Assembly (NCBI GenBank): GCA_019113645.1
Contig: DXGZ01000098.1
Span: 1 to 42,099, forward strand
Length of the DNA: 42,099 nucleotides
Direction: 5' to 3'
Origin: Candidatus Mediterraneibacter vanvlietii
Lineage (GTDB): Bacteria; Bacillota; Clostridia; Lachnospirales; Lachnospiraceae
The notes beneath the pieces were generated by a model, which saw nothing but the letters and a program-made list of their open reading frames with translations, made no database searches and had not been told where the DNA came from. A program made the translations under genes and the position numbers. This document shows positions 8,724 through 19,176 of the stretch, one piece after another (the first letter of the stretch is position 1; each line of letters starts with the position of its first letter).

Positions 8724-10967
8724 TTATCCCCGGTACTTCGTCCCGACCCCATCGCGTTTCGCCAGCTTCAGCCGGTTCAGAGTCACTTCCTTTTCATTAT
8801 AATGAATCTTCGACTCTGTTCCTTCTTCAAAAAGATATACCTCCTCCAGTTCATCCTTTTTCTGGAGACGGATGCCGCGCACGCCGACCGCCGCTTTCTT
8901 CTTAACCGGAATCTCCGATACCGGGAATCTGAGGAAATATCCGCCGCGCGTCTGCAGCACCGCGTTCTGACTGTCATTTACCACTTTCACGCAGATCAGC
9001 CGGTCTTCCTCCTGCAGCTTCGTTGCCGCAATGGTTCTCTTGGACACCTGGAACTCCGTTCCTTCCACCCGCTTGATCATTCCCTGCGCGGTAGCAAACA
9101 GCAGGTGCGCGAACCGCATCTGCTCCGCGTCACAGACCATGATAATCTGTTCTTCCTCAGAGGAATAGTTGCTCACATTGTCGATCGGGGTGCCCTTGTC
9201 ACGGAATTTTCCATAGGGCACATCCAGCACTTTCACCTGGTGCATTCTTCCCATATCCGTGAACACGCAGAGCCTTCCCGTGTTCGTACAGTGGACAATG
9301 TATTTATTCTCACTGTCCGCTGCCTCTTTGTTTCTCTCATAGACAGACACATCCACGGTCCGCGCATAACCGAAACGATCCATGAGGAATACGACTTCCT
9401 GCTCCTCAATCTTCTTCTCTTCATAAACAGCTTCCTCTGCGTTTTCGATCACTGTGCGGCGTTTCCGTCCGTACTCTTTCTTATAGGAATCCAGTTCTTC
9501 CATGATCACCCCTGCCATGGAATCATAGTTGTTCAGAATATCCTCATAGCGGGCAATGTTCGCCAGTGTCTGCTCATGCTCTGCCCGGAGCGCTTCGATC
9601 TCAAGACCGATCAGGCGGTAGAGACGCATCTCGAGAATCGCTGTTGCCTGACGCTCGGTAAAGCGAAGAAGCGCAGCCATCTTTTTCGAGATTTTGGACT
9701 TGAAGGTGATGTTGTCCGTCACACCGTTTACAAGACATTCCCGCGCGTCTTTCACTGATTTACTTCCTCTGAGGATCTCGATAATCAGGTCAATGACATC
9801 GCATGCCTTGATCAGACCTTCCTGAACCTCGCTCTTCTCCTGCTCTTTTGCGAGAAGGGTCTGGTACTTTCTCGTAGCAAGCTCAAACTGGAAATCCACG
9901 TGATGCTCAATGATCTTCTTAAGCCCCAGTGTCTCCGGTCTTCCGTCTGCCACTGCCAGCATATTGACGCCAAAAGTATCTTCCAGACGGGTCTTCTTGT
10001 ACAGCATGTTCTTGAGGTTCTCTACATCGGCTCCCCGCTTCAGCTCCAGCACGATCCGGATTCCTTCTTTGGATGACTGGTTCGAGATATCCACGATATC
10101 TGTTGTCGTCTTCTTCTCCACAAGAGCTGCCACATCATTTAAGAATTTCCCGATGCCGGTTCCGATCATCGTGTACGGGATCTCACTGATGACAAGCTGC
10201 TTCTTGCCTCCTTTGAGTTCTTCGACCTCCACTTTACCCCGGATCTTGATCTTGCCCTGTCCGGTCTCATAGATGTTCAGGAGTTCATCCTTGTTTACAA
10301 CGATTCCTCCGGTGGGGAAATCCGGACCCTTCATATATTTCATCAGCTGCTTCGTGCTGATGGCATCGTTCTTCATATAAGCCTTGACCGCGTCGATGAC
10401 TTCTCCAAGGTTATGGGTTGGGATGCTTGTCGCCATTCCGACTGCGATTCCCTCCGCCCCGTTTACAAGGAGATTCGGCACACGCACGGGAAGAACAAGC
10501 GGCTCCTTCTCTGTCTCATCAAAGTTCGGTCCAAAGTCAATGACATTCTTGTCCAGATCTGCAAGACAGACTTCCTGTGTAAATTTCGTAAGCCTTGCCT
10601 CCGTATAACGCATGGCAGCCGCCCCATCTCCTTCGATGGATCCGAAGTTTCCGTGCCCGTCCACAAGGATCTGCCCCTTCTTGAAATCCTGCGCCATGAC
10701 AACGAGCGCCTCGTAGATCGAGCTGTCGCCGTGAGGATGGTATTTACCCATCGTATCTCCGACAATACGGGCGCATTTCCTGTACGGTCTGTCATAGCGG
10801 ATCCCCAGCTCATACATGTCATAGAGCGTACGCCTCTGAACCGGTTTCAAACCGTCCCGAACATCAGGAAGCGCACGGGAGATAATAACGCTCATGGCAT
10901 AGTCGATATATGATTTCTTCATAAGATCGGAGTATTCCGTCCTTATGATCTGTGATTCACTGTTCAT
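8724..10967 (-). CDS. parC: Type II topoisomerase subunit A, ParC-like
   Basis: This is the DNA cleavage subunit of a GyrA/ParC enzyme. The 747-residue protein has the breakage-reunion core with the catalytic tyrosine at residue 121 (RYTEARL). The quinolone-resistance region [14 protein letters not shown] keeps the usual serine and glutamate. The C-terminal beta-pinwheel repeats ([32 protein letters not shown]) are present, but I find no GyrA-box (QRRGGxG). The length is also short for GyrA, so topoisomerase IV subunit A is the better call; a second gyrase A is the alternative. It follows parE by 24 bases, behind AAGGAG. Confidence 0.8.
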   Translation of the reverse strand: MNSESQIIRTEYSDLMKKSYIDYAMSVIISRALPDVRDGLKPVQRRTLYDMYELGIRYDRPYRKCARIVGDTMGKYHPHGDSSIYEALVVMAQDFKKGQILVDGHGNFGSIEGDGAAAMRYTEARLTKFTQEVCLADLDKNVIDFGPNFDETEKEPLVLPVRVPNLLVNGAEGIAVGMATSIPTHNLGEVIDAVKAYMKNDAISTKQLMKYMKGPDFPTGGIVVNKDELLNIYETGQGKIKIRGKVEVEELKGGKKQLVISEIPYTMIGTGIGKFLNDVAALVEKKTTTDIVDISNQSSKEGIRIVLELKRGADVENLKNMLYKKTRLEDTFGVNMLAVADGRPETLGLKKIIEHHVDFQFELATRKYQTLLAKEQEKSEVQEGLIKACDVIDLIIEILRGSKSVKDARECLVNGVTDNITFKSKISKKMAALLRFTERQATAILEMRLYRLIGLEIEALRAEHEQTLANIARYEDILNNYDSMAGVIMEELDSYKKEYGRKRRTVIENAEEAVYEEKKIEEQEVVFLMDRFGYARTVDVSVYERNKEAADSENKYIVHCTNTGRLCVFTDMGRMHQVKVLDVPYGKFRDKGTPIDNVSNYSSEEEQIIMVCDAEQMRFAHLLFATAQGMIKRVEGTEFQVSKRTIAATKLQEEDRLICVKVVNDSQNAVLQTRGGYFLRFPVSEIPVKKKAAVGVRGIRLQKKDELEEVYLFEEGTESKIHYNEKEVTLNRLKLAKRDGVGTKYRG

Positions 10968-10991
10968 ACTCTGTCTCCTTCGTTCCTACCC

Positions 10992-12914
10992 TTATATATC
11001 AAGCTCCGCCTCTGTCGCGTTCTCATAGATAAACGCGCGCCGCGGCGGCACCTCTGTTCCCATGAGCATCTCTGTCACACTGGACGCCATCCGGGCATCC
11101 TCGATCTCCACGAGCTTCAGCAGCCTGCGCTCCGGGTCAAGGGTCGTCTCCCAGAGCTGCTCTGCGTCCATCTCTCCAAGACCTTTGTATCTCTGAAGAG
11201 TAAACGGTCCTTTGTGGGTTTTCCTGTATTTCTCCAGCGCCTTGTCATCGTACAGGTACTCTTCTTCCCCGTTTTTCGGCATGGCTTTATACAGGGGCGG
11301 CATGGCGATATACACATGGCCCTCATAGATCAGTTCCGGCATAAAACGGTAGAACAGGGTAAGCAGAAGGGTGGAGATATGCGCTCCGTCCACATCCGCA
11401 TCCGCCATGATAATGATCTTGTCGTAACGCAGCTTCGTAATATCAAAATCATTTCCGTATCCTTCGGAAAAGCCGCAGCCGAACGCGTTGATCATGGTCT
11501 TAATCTCGGCGTTGGCAAGAATCTTGTCAATGCTCGCCTTCTCCACATTCAGGATCTTACCGCGGATCGGAAGGATTGCCTGGAAGTTCCGGTCTCTCGC
11601 GGTCTTTGCCGACCCGCCGGCGGAATCTCCCTCCACGATGAAGATCTCACACCTCTTCGGATCCCGGCTCTCGCAGTTTGCCAGCTTCCCGTTGCTGTCA
11701 AACGAATACTTCTGTTTCGTAAGAAGATTCGTCTTCGCCTTCTCCTCAGTCTTCCGGATCTTCGCCGCCTTCTCCGCACTGGAGAGCACGGTTTTGAGCG
11801 TATCCAGATTCCGGTCAAAATACCGCACAATCTCCTCGCCCGTCACTTTGCTGACCGCCTTTGAGGCATCCGGGTTGTCCAGCTTCGTCTTCGTCTGGCC
11901 CTCGAACCTGGGATCCGGGTGCTTGATGGAGATGATCGCAGTCATGCCGTTCCGGATATCCGCTCCGGTAAAGTTCGAGTCCTTCTCCTTCAGGATACCC
12001 AGCTCCCTTGCGTACTGGTTCATAACAGTGGTAAAGGTTGTCTTGAAACCTGTGAGATGAGTTCCGCCCTCTGCATTGTAAATATTGTTGCAGAATCCGA
12101 GCACATTCTCATGGAATTCATTGACATACTGAAACGCTCCTTCCACCTCGATTCCGTCTGATTCTCCCTTAAAATAGACCGGGTCATGAAGGGTCTCCTT
12201 TTTCTTGTTCAGGTCCCGGATAAATCCGAGGATTCCGTCCGGCTCATGGTATTCGATATGTTCCGGCGTATCTCCTCTCTTGTCATCAAAATAAATCGTA
12301 AGTTCCGGGTTCAGGTAAGCGGTCTCGTGCAGCCTGCTCTTGACCTCCTCCGCCTTGAACCTGGTCTTCTCAAATATCGTGTCATCCGGCAGGAAGTTGA
12401 TCGTTGTGCCTGTTTTTCTCGTCTTGCCTACTTTCGGCAGCAGGCCGTCCTCCAGCTCGATCACCGGAACGCCCCTCTCGTAACGGTCATGGTGTACATA
12501 CCCCTCACGGCTGATCTTCACGTCCATATAAGCAGACAGCGCATTCACAACGGAAGAACCCACGCCGTGAAGTCCGCCGCTTGTCTTGTATGCCGAATCA
12601 TCAAATTTACCGCCTGCATGGAGGGTGGTGAACACAAGCCTTGCAGCGGAGACGCCTTTCTGATGCATCCCTACCGGAACTCCGCGGCCGTTATCCGACA
12701 CCGTAGCAGAGCCGTCCTTTTCAAGAACCACGCGGATCTCCGAGCAGTAGCCTGCCAGATGTTCGTCCACGGCATTGTCCACGATCTCATAGATCAGATG
12801 GTTCAGGCCCTTTGTAGACACACTTCCTATATACATACCCGGACGCTTGCGGACAGCTTCAAGCCCTTCCAGAACCGATATACTGTCAGCATCATAAGTA
12901 TTATTACCTGCCAT
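10992..12914 (-). CDS. parE: Type II topoisomerase subunit B, ParE-like
   Basis: This is the ATPase subunit partnering the downstream ParC-like protein. The GHKL ATPase domain has EIVDNAVDEH, DNGRGVPVG and GGLHGVGSSVVNALS. A transducer domain follows, then the TOPRIM motif EGDSAGGSAK with DADVDGAHI, and the C-terminal GLGEMDAEQLWETT. The 640 residues suit either ParE or GyrB. I favour ParE because of its partner and because the pair lies beside the nusA operon rather than dnaA/recF; sequence alone does not fully separate the two. AAGGAG lies eight bases before the ATG. Confidence 0.8.
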   Translation of the reverse strand: MAGNNTYDADSISVLEGLEAVRKRPGMYIGSVSTKGLNHLIYEIVDNAVDEHLAGYCSEIRVVLEKDGSATVSDNGRGVPVGMHQKGVSAARLVFTTLHAGGKFDDSAYKTSGGLHGVGSSVVNALSAYMDVKISREGYVHHDRYERGVPVIELEDGLLPKVGKTRKTGTTINFLPDDTIFEKTRFKAEEVKSRLHETAYLNPELTIYFDDKRGDTPEHIEYHEPDGILGFIRDLNKKKETLHDPVYFKGESDGIEVEGAFQYVNEFHENVLGFCNNIYNAEGGTHLTGFKTTFTTVMNQYARELGILKEKDSNFTGADIRNGMTAIISIKHPDPRFEGQTKTKLDNPDASKAVSKVTGEEIVRYFDRNLDTLKTVLSSAEKAAKIRKTEEKAKTNLLTKQKYSFDSNGKLANCESRDPKRCEIFIVEGDSAGGSAKTARDRNFQAILPIRGKILNVEKASIDKILANAEIKTMINAFGCGFSEGYGNDFDITKLRYDKIIIMADADVDGAHISTLLLTLFYRFMPELIYEGHVYIAMPPLYKAMPKNGEEEYLYDDKALEKYRKTHKGPFTLQRYKGLGEMDAEQLWETTLDPERRLLKLVEIEDARMASSVTEMLMGTEVPPRRAFIYENATEAELDI

Positions 12915-13006
12915 TTACTCTTCTCCTTCTGATCCGGCCATATCGCACCGGCCGGACTATATTCGTCATCTGCATTCTGCCGCAAGGGCAGAACAATCCA
13001 TTTGAT

Positions 13007-13035
13007 ACTATAGCATCTGGTTTGAGAATTTTCAA
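13007..13035 (-). promoter_or_regulatory. Promoter of parE-parC
   Basis: On the minus strand TTGAAA (complement of 13030-13035) lies 17 bases from TATAGT (complement of 13007-13012). It is the only strong sigma-A-like match in the gap between spoIIP and parE, and leaves a leader of roughly 90 bases without an obvious hairpin. Confidence 0.75.
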
Positions 13036-13063
13036 GTAACAAGAAATAACCCTATTTGATTAA

Positions 13064-14266
13064 CTATCCCATAATCACATGATACAGTGTATCCGCGAGC
13101 ACCTCCATGGCATTCATCATCTCTTCCACCGTGTTCGTCTGTGCCCCAGCCTCAACCAGAAGAGACTTCGGGAGCAGATGCAGGTTATAACGGTATGCTC
13201 TCAGATAGATGTGCCGCACAAATCCCGGATACAGACTCTCGGACGCAAGCTGCATCTGCAGGGAAAACGCAAGATTATCCTGAATATACGGATTGTACAG
13301 ATAATCGATATCTCCGTTTGTCCGGGAACGGCTAAGCCCGTTGAAATACATGATCTTCGCAGTCGGTTTCCCGTTGATCTCCGTCACCAGGTGGGTGCCT
13401 TCCGCCACACCGTCCCTGTGAAGGTCTATGGCGACCTCCAGAGTAGGATTTGCCTCGATTATGGGGCGCACGGAAGCCTCCGCGTTCTCGTATGCATTAC
13501 TCCGGTCAAGCTGTCCGTTTATGATGTCATAGACTCCGGTGTCATGGATTGTCTCTATCCCTTTTTCATTTAAGAGCTGAGTCAGATAATCCCCCACCCC
13601 GACAATGCTTGTCGCCGGATCCCCCGGCGTGGAATCCACGAACTCTTCCTGTGAATGCGTGTGGAAGATCAGAATCTTCGGGCCTCCCGTTGTGTTGTCT
13701 ATCTTCATACTCCGCCCCAGCAGATCATCTGCGTTGAGCTGCTCCGGCCCGATCATGGTGGAGCTGTCAACCGTGTAGAAATTACTCAGAAGATAATCAA
13801 AATCCCGAAGCTTCTCAATCGACATATCAACAGTGGGCGTCACCGGCGCCTGCGCCGCCTCCTCGGACTCGTCCGGCTCACCCACAAGATTGCCGTTCTC
13901 ATCTACTGCGTTCTCATCATTTGCCTGGGCTTCCAGAATTTTCGCCAGTGTTTCCTCGTCTTCGATGGAAGGATCAGCAGCCGCATGATCTTCCGTGTAC
14001 TTTATAATCGGGAGCCAGGCGAGTGTCTTATCCCTGACCCACTCCTGCACGTTATTGTCCGGCGGCTGATCCACCCAGACGAGACCGGGCATGTACATCT
14101 CTTCCGCCCACGTCAGAAGCTGATTCTGAAAATGATATCTCCAGTTTCCGTCAAATCCTTCTGCACTTATAATGATCACACAGGCAGCGATCAGCACCGC
14201 AGCTGCCGCCGTTCCTGTCTGTCTGATATTCGTGTTGATAAACCGGTTCATAACTCCTGGCCGCAT
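13064..14266 (-). CDS. spoIIP: Stage II sporulation protein P
   Basis: SpoIIP is a membrane-anchored cell-wall hydrolase (amidase/endopeptidase) that, with SpoIID and SpoIIM, drives engulfment of the forespore. The 400-residue protein has one N-terminal membrane segment (AAAAVLIAACVIIISAEGF), an acidic spacer (about residues 95-145), and a C-terminal catalytic domain. That domain carries FHTHSQEEF, AIDLHRDG and LLVEAGAQTN, which contain the expected metal-ligand histidines and glutamate. An alternative start is the ATG at 14251. It follows gpr, the same order as in Bacillus. Confidence 0.95.
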   Translation of the reverse strand: MRPGVMNRFINTNIRQTGTAAAAVLIAACVIIISAEGFDGNWRYHFQNQLLTWAEEMYMPGLVWVDQPPDNNVQEWVRDKTLAWLPIIKYTEDHAAADPSIEDEETLAKILEAQANDENAVDENGNLVGEPDESEEAAQAPVTPTVDMSIEKLRDFDYLLSNFYTVDSSTMIGPEQLNADDLLGRSMKIDNTTGGPKILIFHTHSQEEFVDSTPGDPATSIVGVGDYLTQLLNEKGIETIHDTGVYDIINGQLDRSNAYENAEASVRPIIEANPTLEVAIDLHRDGVAEGTHLVTEINGKPTAKIMYFNGLSRSRTNGDIDYLYNPYIQDNLAFSLQMQLASESLYPGFVRHIYLRAYRYNLHLLPKSLLVEAGAQTNTVEEMMNAMEVLADTLYHVIMG

Positions 14267-14343
14267 CTCCTTTTCTCAGTTCTCCTGAAATTGTATGCTG
14301 CCAAAAGCCCTGTTATGATTCCATCTAATAAAGCGCAGTCTGT

Positions 14344-15330
14344 CTACGCCTGTTCCATAAACAGCATATTAATTGCCTCGGAAATGGTGTGACTGATCTG
14401 ATGGATCATCTCGTCCACATCCTTCGGTGTCATGAACATTCCGTTTAAATGCGGGGCGATAAGCTCCCTGACAAAAGCATATTTCTCGCCCGGATTATAG
14501 GACTTCAGCACTTCACCCACACCTTTCAGCGACTCTGACGACTCCAGCGCCCGGATGAAATTTTCCATAGTGTCATTCACAATCGTAGCCGCGTCCACAA
14601 CAGTGGGAACGCCGATCCCGATCACAGGCACACCGATAGATTCTTCATTCATGCCGCTTCTGTGGTTGCCGACTCCGGATCCGGGGTGGATCCCTGTATC
14701 CGCAATCTGAACCGTCCGGTTGAGTCTCCTGCTGTTCCGCGCTGCCAGCGCATCCACTGCTATCACAAGATCCGGATGGGTCTCCTGCACGATCCCCCTG
14801 ACAATCTCCGCGCTCTCCATGCCGGTCTGTCCCATGACTCCGGGAACTACCGCACTGATCATACAGGCATGCTCCATCCCCATGGCGTACTTTCCGTACT
14901 CTTTTACAATATGTCTTGTCACAGAGAGATGATCCGCCACATATGGTCCCAGGGCGTCCGGCGTTACATCACGGTTTCCCAGACCGACCACAAGTACGGA
15001 CAGATCTTCGGATTCCTTTTTCTTCTCTCCGGATATGTTCTTGTCCACCAGCTCCCGGATGTATTTCGAGAGTTCTTCCGCGATCTCCATATGCAGATCC
15101 TCATCCGGCACTGCCAGGTTCGGAGTCTCCAGCGTCAGATAAGTGCCCACCGGTTTTCCCATTGCCTTCGCGCCGTTCTCCGTGGTAATCTCCACCCGGG
15201 TCAGGCGCAGTTCCCGCTCCTCATCATAGTTCTCTTCAAGAACTACGCCCTGCACTTCCACGTCATCTGACTCAAAACGTTCCTTCTCCTCCAGAGCAAG
15301 ATCCGTTCTCACACTGTAATTTCTCATCAT
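14344..15330 (-). CDS. gpr: Germination protease GPR
   Basis: GPR degrades small acid-soluble spore proteins at germination. The 328-residue protein has the N-terminal RTDLALEEKE segment, near which the zymogen of related GPRs is processed. VVGLGNRDVTPDALGP and LVIAVDALAAR carry the conserved aspartates of this atypical protease family. GVGNHRSGMNEESIGVPVIGIG is also typical. GAGGA lies six bases before the ATG. It is divergent from rpsT and upstream of spoIIP. A forespore promoter is expected but could not be placed confidently in the roughly 65-base gap. Confidence 0.96.
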   Translation of the reverse strand: MMRNYSVRTDLALEEKERFESDDVEVQGVVLEENYDEERELRLTRVEITTENGAKAMGKPVGTYLTLETPNLAVPDEDLHMEIAEELSKYIRELVDKNISGEKKKESEDLSVLVVGLGNRDVTPDALGPYVADHLSVTRHIVKEYGKYAMGMEHACMISAVVPGVMGQTGMESAEIVRGIVQETHPDLVIAVDALAARNSRRLNRTVQIADTGIHPGSGVGNHRSGMNEESIGVPVIGIGVPTVVDAATIVNDTMENFIRALESSESLKGVGEVLKSYNPGEKYAFVRELIAPHLNGMFMTPKDVDEMIHQISHTISEAINMLFMEQA

Positions 15331-15394
15331 GACTCATCCTCACTTTATCACTTTCTGGATTACATAGTTTTTGCACTATTTCTTAAAATATGTA

Positions 15395-15423
15395 TTGACA
15401 ACGCCCGTCCGTTAGAATAAAAT
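15395..15423 (+). promoter_or_regulatory. Promoter of rpsT
   Basis: TTGACA (15395-15400) and TAAAAT (15418-15423) are separated by 17 bases, a strong vegetative promoter about 95 bases upstream of the rpsT start. Confidence 0.85.
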
Positions 15424-15432
15424 GAATGAGTA

Positions 15433-15471
15433 TGTTCCAGCGGAGCGTCCGTGTCCGAATCTGCCGGAACA
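15433..15471 (+). promoter_or_regulatory. rpsT 5' leader hairpin
   Basis: TGTTCC (15433-15438) pairs with GGAACA (15466-15471). The stem extends inward through GCGGA/TCTGC with one mismatch, leaving a loop of about 15 bases. It begins about ten bases after the -10, so it is the 5' end of the transcript. Ribosomal protein genes often carry autoregulatory leaders, which makes an S20-binding or structural role possible. No terminator is attached. Confidence 0.45.
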
Positions 15472-15519
15472 CATAATCAATCATGATGAATTTTCATATT
15501 ATATTTGGAGGTGTACAGA

Positions 15520-15783
15520 TTGGCTAACATTAAGTCTGCTAAGAAAAGAATTTTAGTAAACGAGACAAAGGCTGCAAGAAACAAAGCAATCAAATCAAAA
15601 GTAAAAACTGCTGTAAAGAAGGTTGACGCTGCGATCGCCCAGAACGACGCAGAAGCTGCCAAGACTGCTCTTCGCGCAGCAATCGTAGAGATTTCCAAAG
15701 CAGGAAGCAAAGGTGTTTACCACAAGAAAACTGTTTCCAGAAAAATCTCTCGTCTGTCAAAAGCTGTAAATGCGATTGCTTAA
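15520..15783 (+). CDS. rpsT: 30S ribosomal protein S20
   Basis: S20 binds 16S rRNA early in 30S assembly. The 87-residue basic helical protein has the standard start ANIKSAKKRILVNETKAARN and the segment AGSKGVYHKKTVSRKISRL. The start is a TTG at 15520, eight bases after GGAGG; an ATG 15 bases upstream would overlap the Shine-Dalgarno. It is monocistronic, with its own promoter, leader hairpin and terminator, and is divergent from gpr. Confidence 0.97.
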   Translation: MANIKSAKKRILVNETKAARNKAIKSKVKTAVKKVDAAIAQNDAEAAKTALRAAIVEISKAGSKGVYHKKTVSRKISRLSKAVNAIA

Positions 15784-15810
15784 TTTAACATAGAGACATT
15801 ACAGAAAATA

Positions 15811-15845
15811 AAAGGCATCCGCTTCCGTCACGCGGATGCCTTTTT
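15811..15845 (+). terminator. rpsT intrinsic terminator (bidirectional)
   Basis: AAAGGCATCCGC (15811-15822) and GCGGATGCCTTT (15832-15843) form a 12-bp stem ending in a T run. The preceding A-rich bases make it usable for the converging minus-strand gene at 15882 as well. Confidence 0.92.
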
Positions 15846-15881
15846 CTATTCTCTTTTCTTCCTTTTTCCGGACCTCCCCGC

Positions 15882-16523
15882 TCAGAGTTTCGCATACCCG
15901 AAGCTGTTGATAATTCCGTCCAGCCGGATTCCCTCCTTACACATCGGGCACTCGTGCGCGCTGTACACGTGATAGTCCGGAAGATCCGAACTGGTAAAAA
16001 TCGTCTTTACCTCCATCCCGGCCACTTTTGAAATTGCACTGAATACCGCACAGATCCCGCAGACTGTTCCCCCGTAATAAAGCACGGATTCAATCGCCTG
16101 CATGGTCAGTGTTCCGGTTGCCATGGAATCTGTCAGAATCAGCACCTGTTTGCCGTAAATCATTCTCTGACTGTTCTCCCGAAACAGGATCTGGCCTGTG
16201 GAATCAAACTCCGGGGTAACAACGGAAATATTATTTCCCGCGCTCATGGAAACATTCGATCCGTCTGCCAGTGACTCTGCCATAAATGCTCCGATCACTT
16301 CCATGTTTTTCAGGCAGACGATCGTATCGACCATTGTGTTTGTCATATACTCCGCTGCCAGCGTCCGCGCGGTTTCCCTCGCATTGTTATGCCGGTTCTT
16401 CACAGTCGACATGTCTATGTAGGTGTTAACATGCGAGTTTTTTGTCGCAAAATGTCCGCTCAGCATCTTGATCCGGGCTTTCGGATTTTTCGTCGACCTT
16501 AAGTTTACAAATCTTTCATCCAT
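15882..16523 (-). CDS. PyrE-like phosphoribosyltransferase family protein
   Basis: This is a type I PRTase-fold protein (about 213 residues) resembling orotate phosphoribosyltransferase. The PRPP-loop region reads VLILTDSMATGTLTMQAIES, with a single acidic residue where PyrE usually has two. The C-terminus holds a CPMCKEGI motif of the kind seen at the end of some bacterial PyrE proteins. It has its own promoter, and no other pyrimidine genes are nearby. The ATG at 16523 has GGGAG eight bases upstream; the longer version from 16568 is unlikely. Its true substrate is uncertain. Confidence 0.7.
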   Translation of the reverse strand: MDERFVNLRSTKNPKARIKMLSGHFATKNSHVNTYIDMSTVKNRHNNARETARTLAAEYMTNTMVDTIVCLKNMEVIGAFMAESLADGSNVSMSAGNNISVVTPEFDSTGQILFRENSQRMIYGKQVLILTDSMATGTLTMQAIESVLYYGGTVCGICAVFSAISKVAGMEVKTIFTSSDLPDYHVYSAHECPMCKEGIRLDGIINSFGYAKL

Positions 16524-16558
16524 ACCGTTCACTCCCTTCTGCAGTATTACCTGAATCC

Positions 16559-16587
16559 ATTTTAGCACAGGCAGAAGGTTTTGTCAG
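16559..16587 (-). promoter_or_regulatory. Promoter of the PyrE-like gene
   Basis: On the minus strand CTGACA (complement of 16582-16587) lies 17 bases from TAAAAT (complement of 16559-16564), giving a leader of about 30 bases. Confidence 0.65.
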
Positions 16588-16622
16588 TAAACGCGTATAT
16601 TTTTATTATATTGTCTGATAGT

Positions 16623-17999
16623 TCACCCTTGCTTTTCCTGATACTTTTTCCCTTTCAACGCAGGCCAGACAGTCACAAGCATGGTTGCAAAGCTCGCCGT
16701 GCCGCCAATCACATTTGAGATCGGTTCTGCCAGGAAAACGCCGTTAGTGCCGAGATCTCCCACCATGGGCAGCAGAAGGGTCAGGGGGACAACGATAATC
16801 ACCTTTCGGAACAGGGAAAAGAACACAGCCTGTTTCGGACGATTCAGCGCCACATAGGTGGACTGTCCCGCAAACTGCAGCGACATCATGAAAATTCCGC
16901 AGAAATAAATGCGCATTGCGGGAATCCCCTTTGCAATCAGCTCCTGCTCCTGTGTAAACAGATGGAGGAAAAATCTCGGTTCAAAAAACAGCACCGCCCA
17001 CATGACTACGGAGAAAATGATGCATCCTGCTGTCATAAACTTGATCGCTGACTTCACCCGTTTATAGCAGCCTGCTCCATAGTTATAGCCGATCACCGGC
17101 TGGGCTCCTGATGTCAGCCCTGTCACCGGCATGGTGATAATCTCGCGGACAGAATTGATTACAGTCATAATCCCCACATAGAGATCACCGCCGTGCCGGG
17201 CGAGCACTGCATTGCACACGATCTGCACGGTTCCGTTTGTCACGGACATAACGAAACCCGATGTTCCGAGCAGCGTGATCTCCTTAACCAGCGCAAAGTT
17301 CAGTTTTAAAGATTCTCTTGTCAGCCGCAGGAGCGCTTTCTTTCCGGTCAGGAACCGCAGCACCCATACCGCGGACGCCCCCTGGGAAATTACTGTGGCA
17401 ATCGCAGCCCCGCGAACTCCCAGACCGAACACAAAAATAAAAATCGGGTCCAGAATAATGTTCATCACAGCTCCGAGGAGCACTGTGAGCATCCCCATCC
17501 TGCCGAACCCCTGCGCATTGATGAAATTGTTCATCCCCAGACTCGTCATGACAAACAGAGTTCCGATCAGATAGATTGTAATATACTGATCTGCATAAGA
17601 GAAGGTATCGCTGCTGGCGCCGAACAGATAAAGAATCGGTCTTTTGAAAATCAGGCAGAGCATCATCAAAACCGCCCCGCTTACAATCAGCATGGAGAAG
17701 GAGTTGCCCATCACATTCTGCGCCCGTTTTTCCTCGTGTCCGCCCCTCGCGATCGAACAAAGCGGCGCTCCTCCCATCCCGAAGAGATTTGCGAAAGCGG
17801 AGATGATCGTGATAATCGGAAGACAGAGCCCGATGCCGGTGAGCGCCTGCGCGGAGGCATGCGGCAGATGTCCGATATAGATCCGGTCGACCACACTGTA
17901 GAGCACATTGATGAGCTGCGCCACTGTCATGGGAAGCGCCAGACCGAATATATGCCGCGCAATACTCCCCCGGCTGAAATCATTTTCCGATGCGGCCAT
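16623..17999 (-). CDS. MATE-family multidrug/organic cation exporter
   Basis: This is an integral membrane antiporter of the multidrug and toxic compound extrusion family, about 458 residues, which is typical. Twelve hydrophobic segments are spread evenly. Family features include the N-terminal LALPMTVAQLINVLYSVVDRIYIGH, GMNNFINAQGFGRMGM, and GLTSGAQPVIGYNYGA at the start of the second half. I chose the ATG at 17999, eight bases from AGGAGG, rather than the ATG at 18005. It stands alone between the ilvC terminator and the PyrE-like gene. Its substrate cannot be predicted. Confidence 0.92.
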   Translation of the reverse strand: MAASENDFSRGSIARHIFGLALPMTVAQLINVLYSVVDRIYIGHLPHASAQALTGIGLCLPIITIISAFANLFGMGGAPLCSIARGGHEEKRAQNVMGNSFSMLIVSGAVLMMLCLIFKRPILYLFGASSDTFSYADQYITIYLIGTLFVMTSLGMNNFINAQGFGRMGMLTVLLGAVMNIILDPIFIFVFGLGVRGAAIATVISQGASAVWVLRFLTGKKALLRLTRESLKLNFALVKEITLLGTSGFVMSVTNGTVQIVCNAVLARHGGDLYVGIMTVINSVREIITMPVTGLTSGAQPVIGYNYGAGCYKRVKSAIKFMTAGCIIFSVVMWAVLFFEPRFFLHLFTQEQELIAKGIPAMRIYFCGIFMMSLQFAGQSTYVALNRPKQAVFFSLFRKVIIVVPLTLLLPMVGDLGTNGVFLAEPISNVIGGTASFATMLVTVWPALKGKKYQEKQG

Positions 18000-18065
18000 T
18001 TTCATTCCCTCCTTTTCTCATTTCTTCCTGTCATTCCTTCTGACTTACTGTGGTGTACACAGTCC

Positions 18066-18099
18066 AAAAGCGCCCGGCAGGTTGATGCCTGCCGGGCGC
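18066..18099 (-). terminator. ilvC intrinsic terminator
   Basis: In the ilvC direction GCGCCCGGCAGG, a six-base loop and CCTGCCGGGCGC form a perfect 12-bp GC-rich stem followed by TTTT. It begins about 30 bases past the ilvC stop. Confidence 0.93.
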
Positions 18100-18129
18100 T
18101 GAACTCTTCTTCATTCTGATACGTATGGA

Positions 18130-19161
<1,032 letters not shown>

Positions 19162-19176
19162 CTATAATGATAATAA

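Noticed and set aside
8724..12914. Calling the topoisomerase pair gyrA/gyrB
   Set aside because: No GyrA-box is present and subunit A is short, so parC/parE fits better, although a second gyrase remains possible.
12827..13042. 71-codon minus-strand frame in the parE leader
   Set aside because: It overlaps the parE promoter and the start of parE in another frame, without a ribosome site.
15331..15394. Forespore sigma-G promoter for gpr
   Set aside because: Several A/T-rich words partly resemble it, but none gave a convincing -35/-10 pair.
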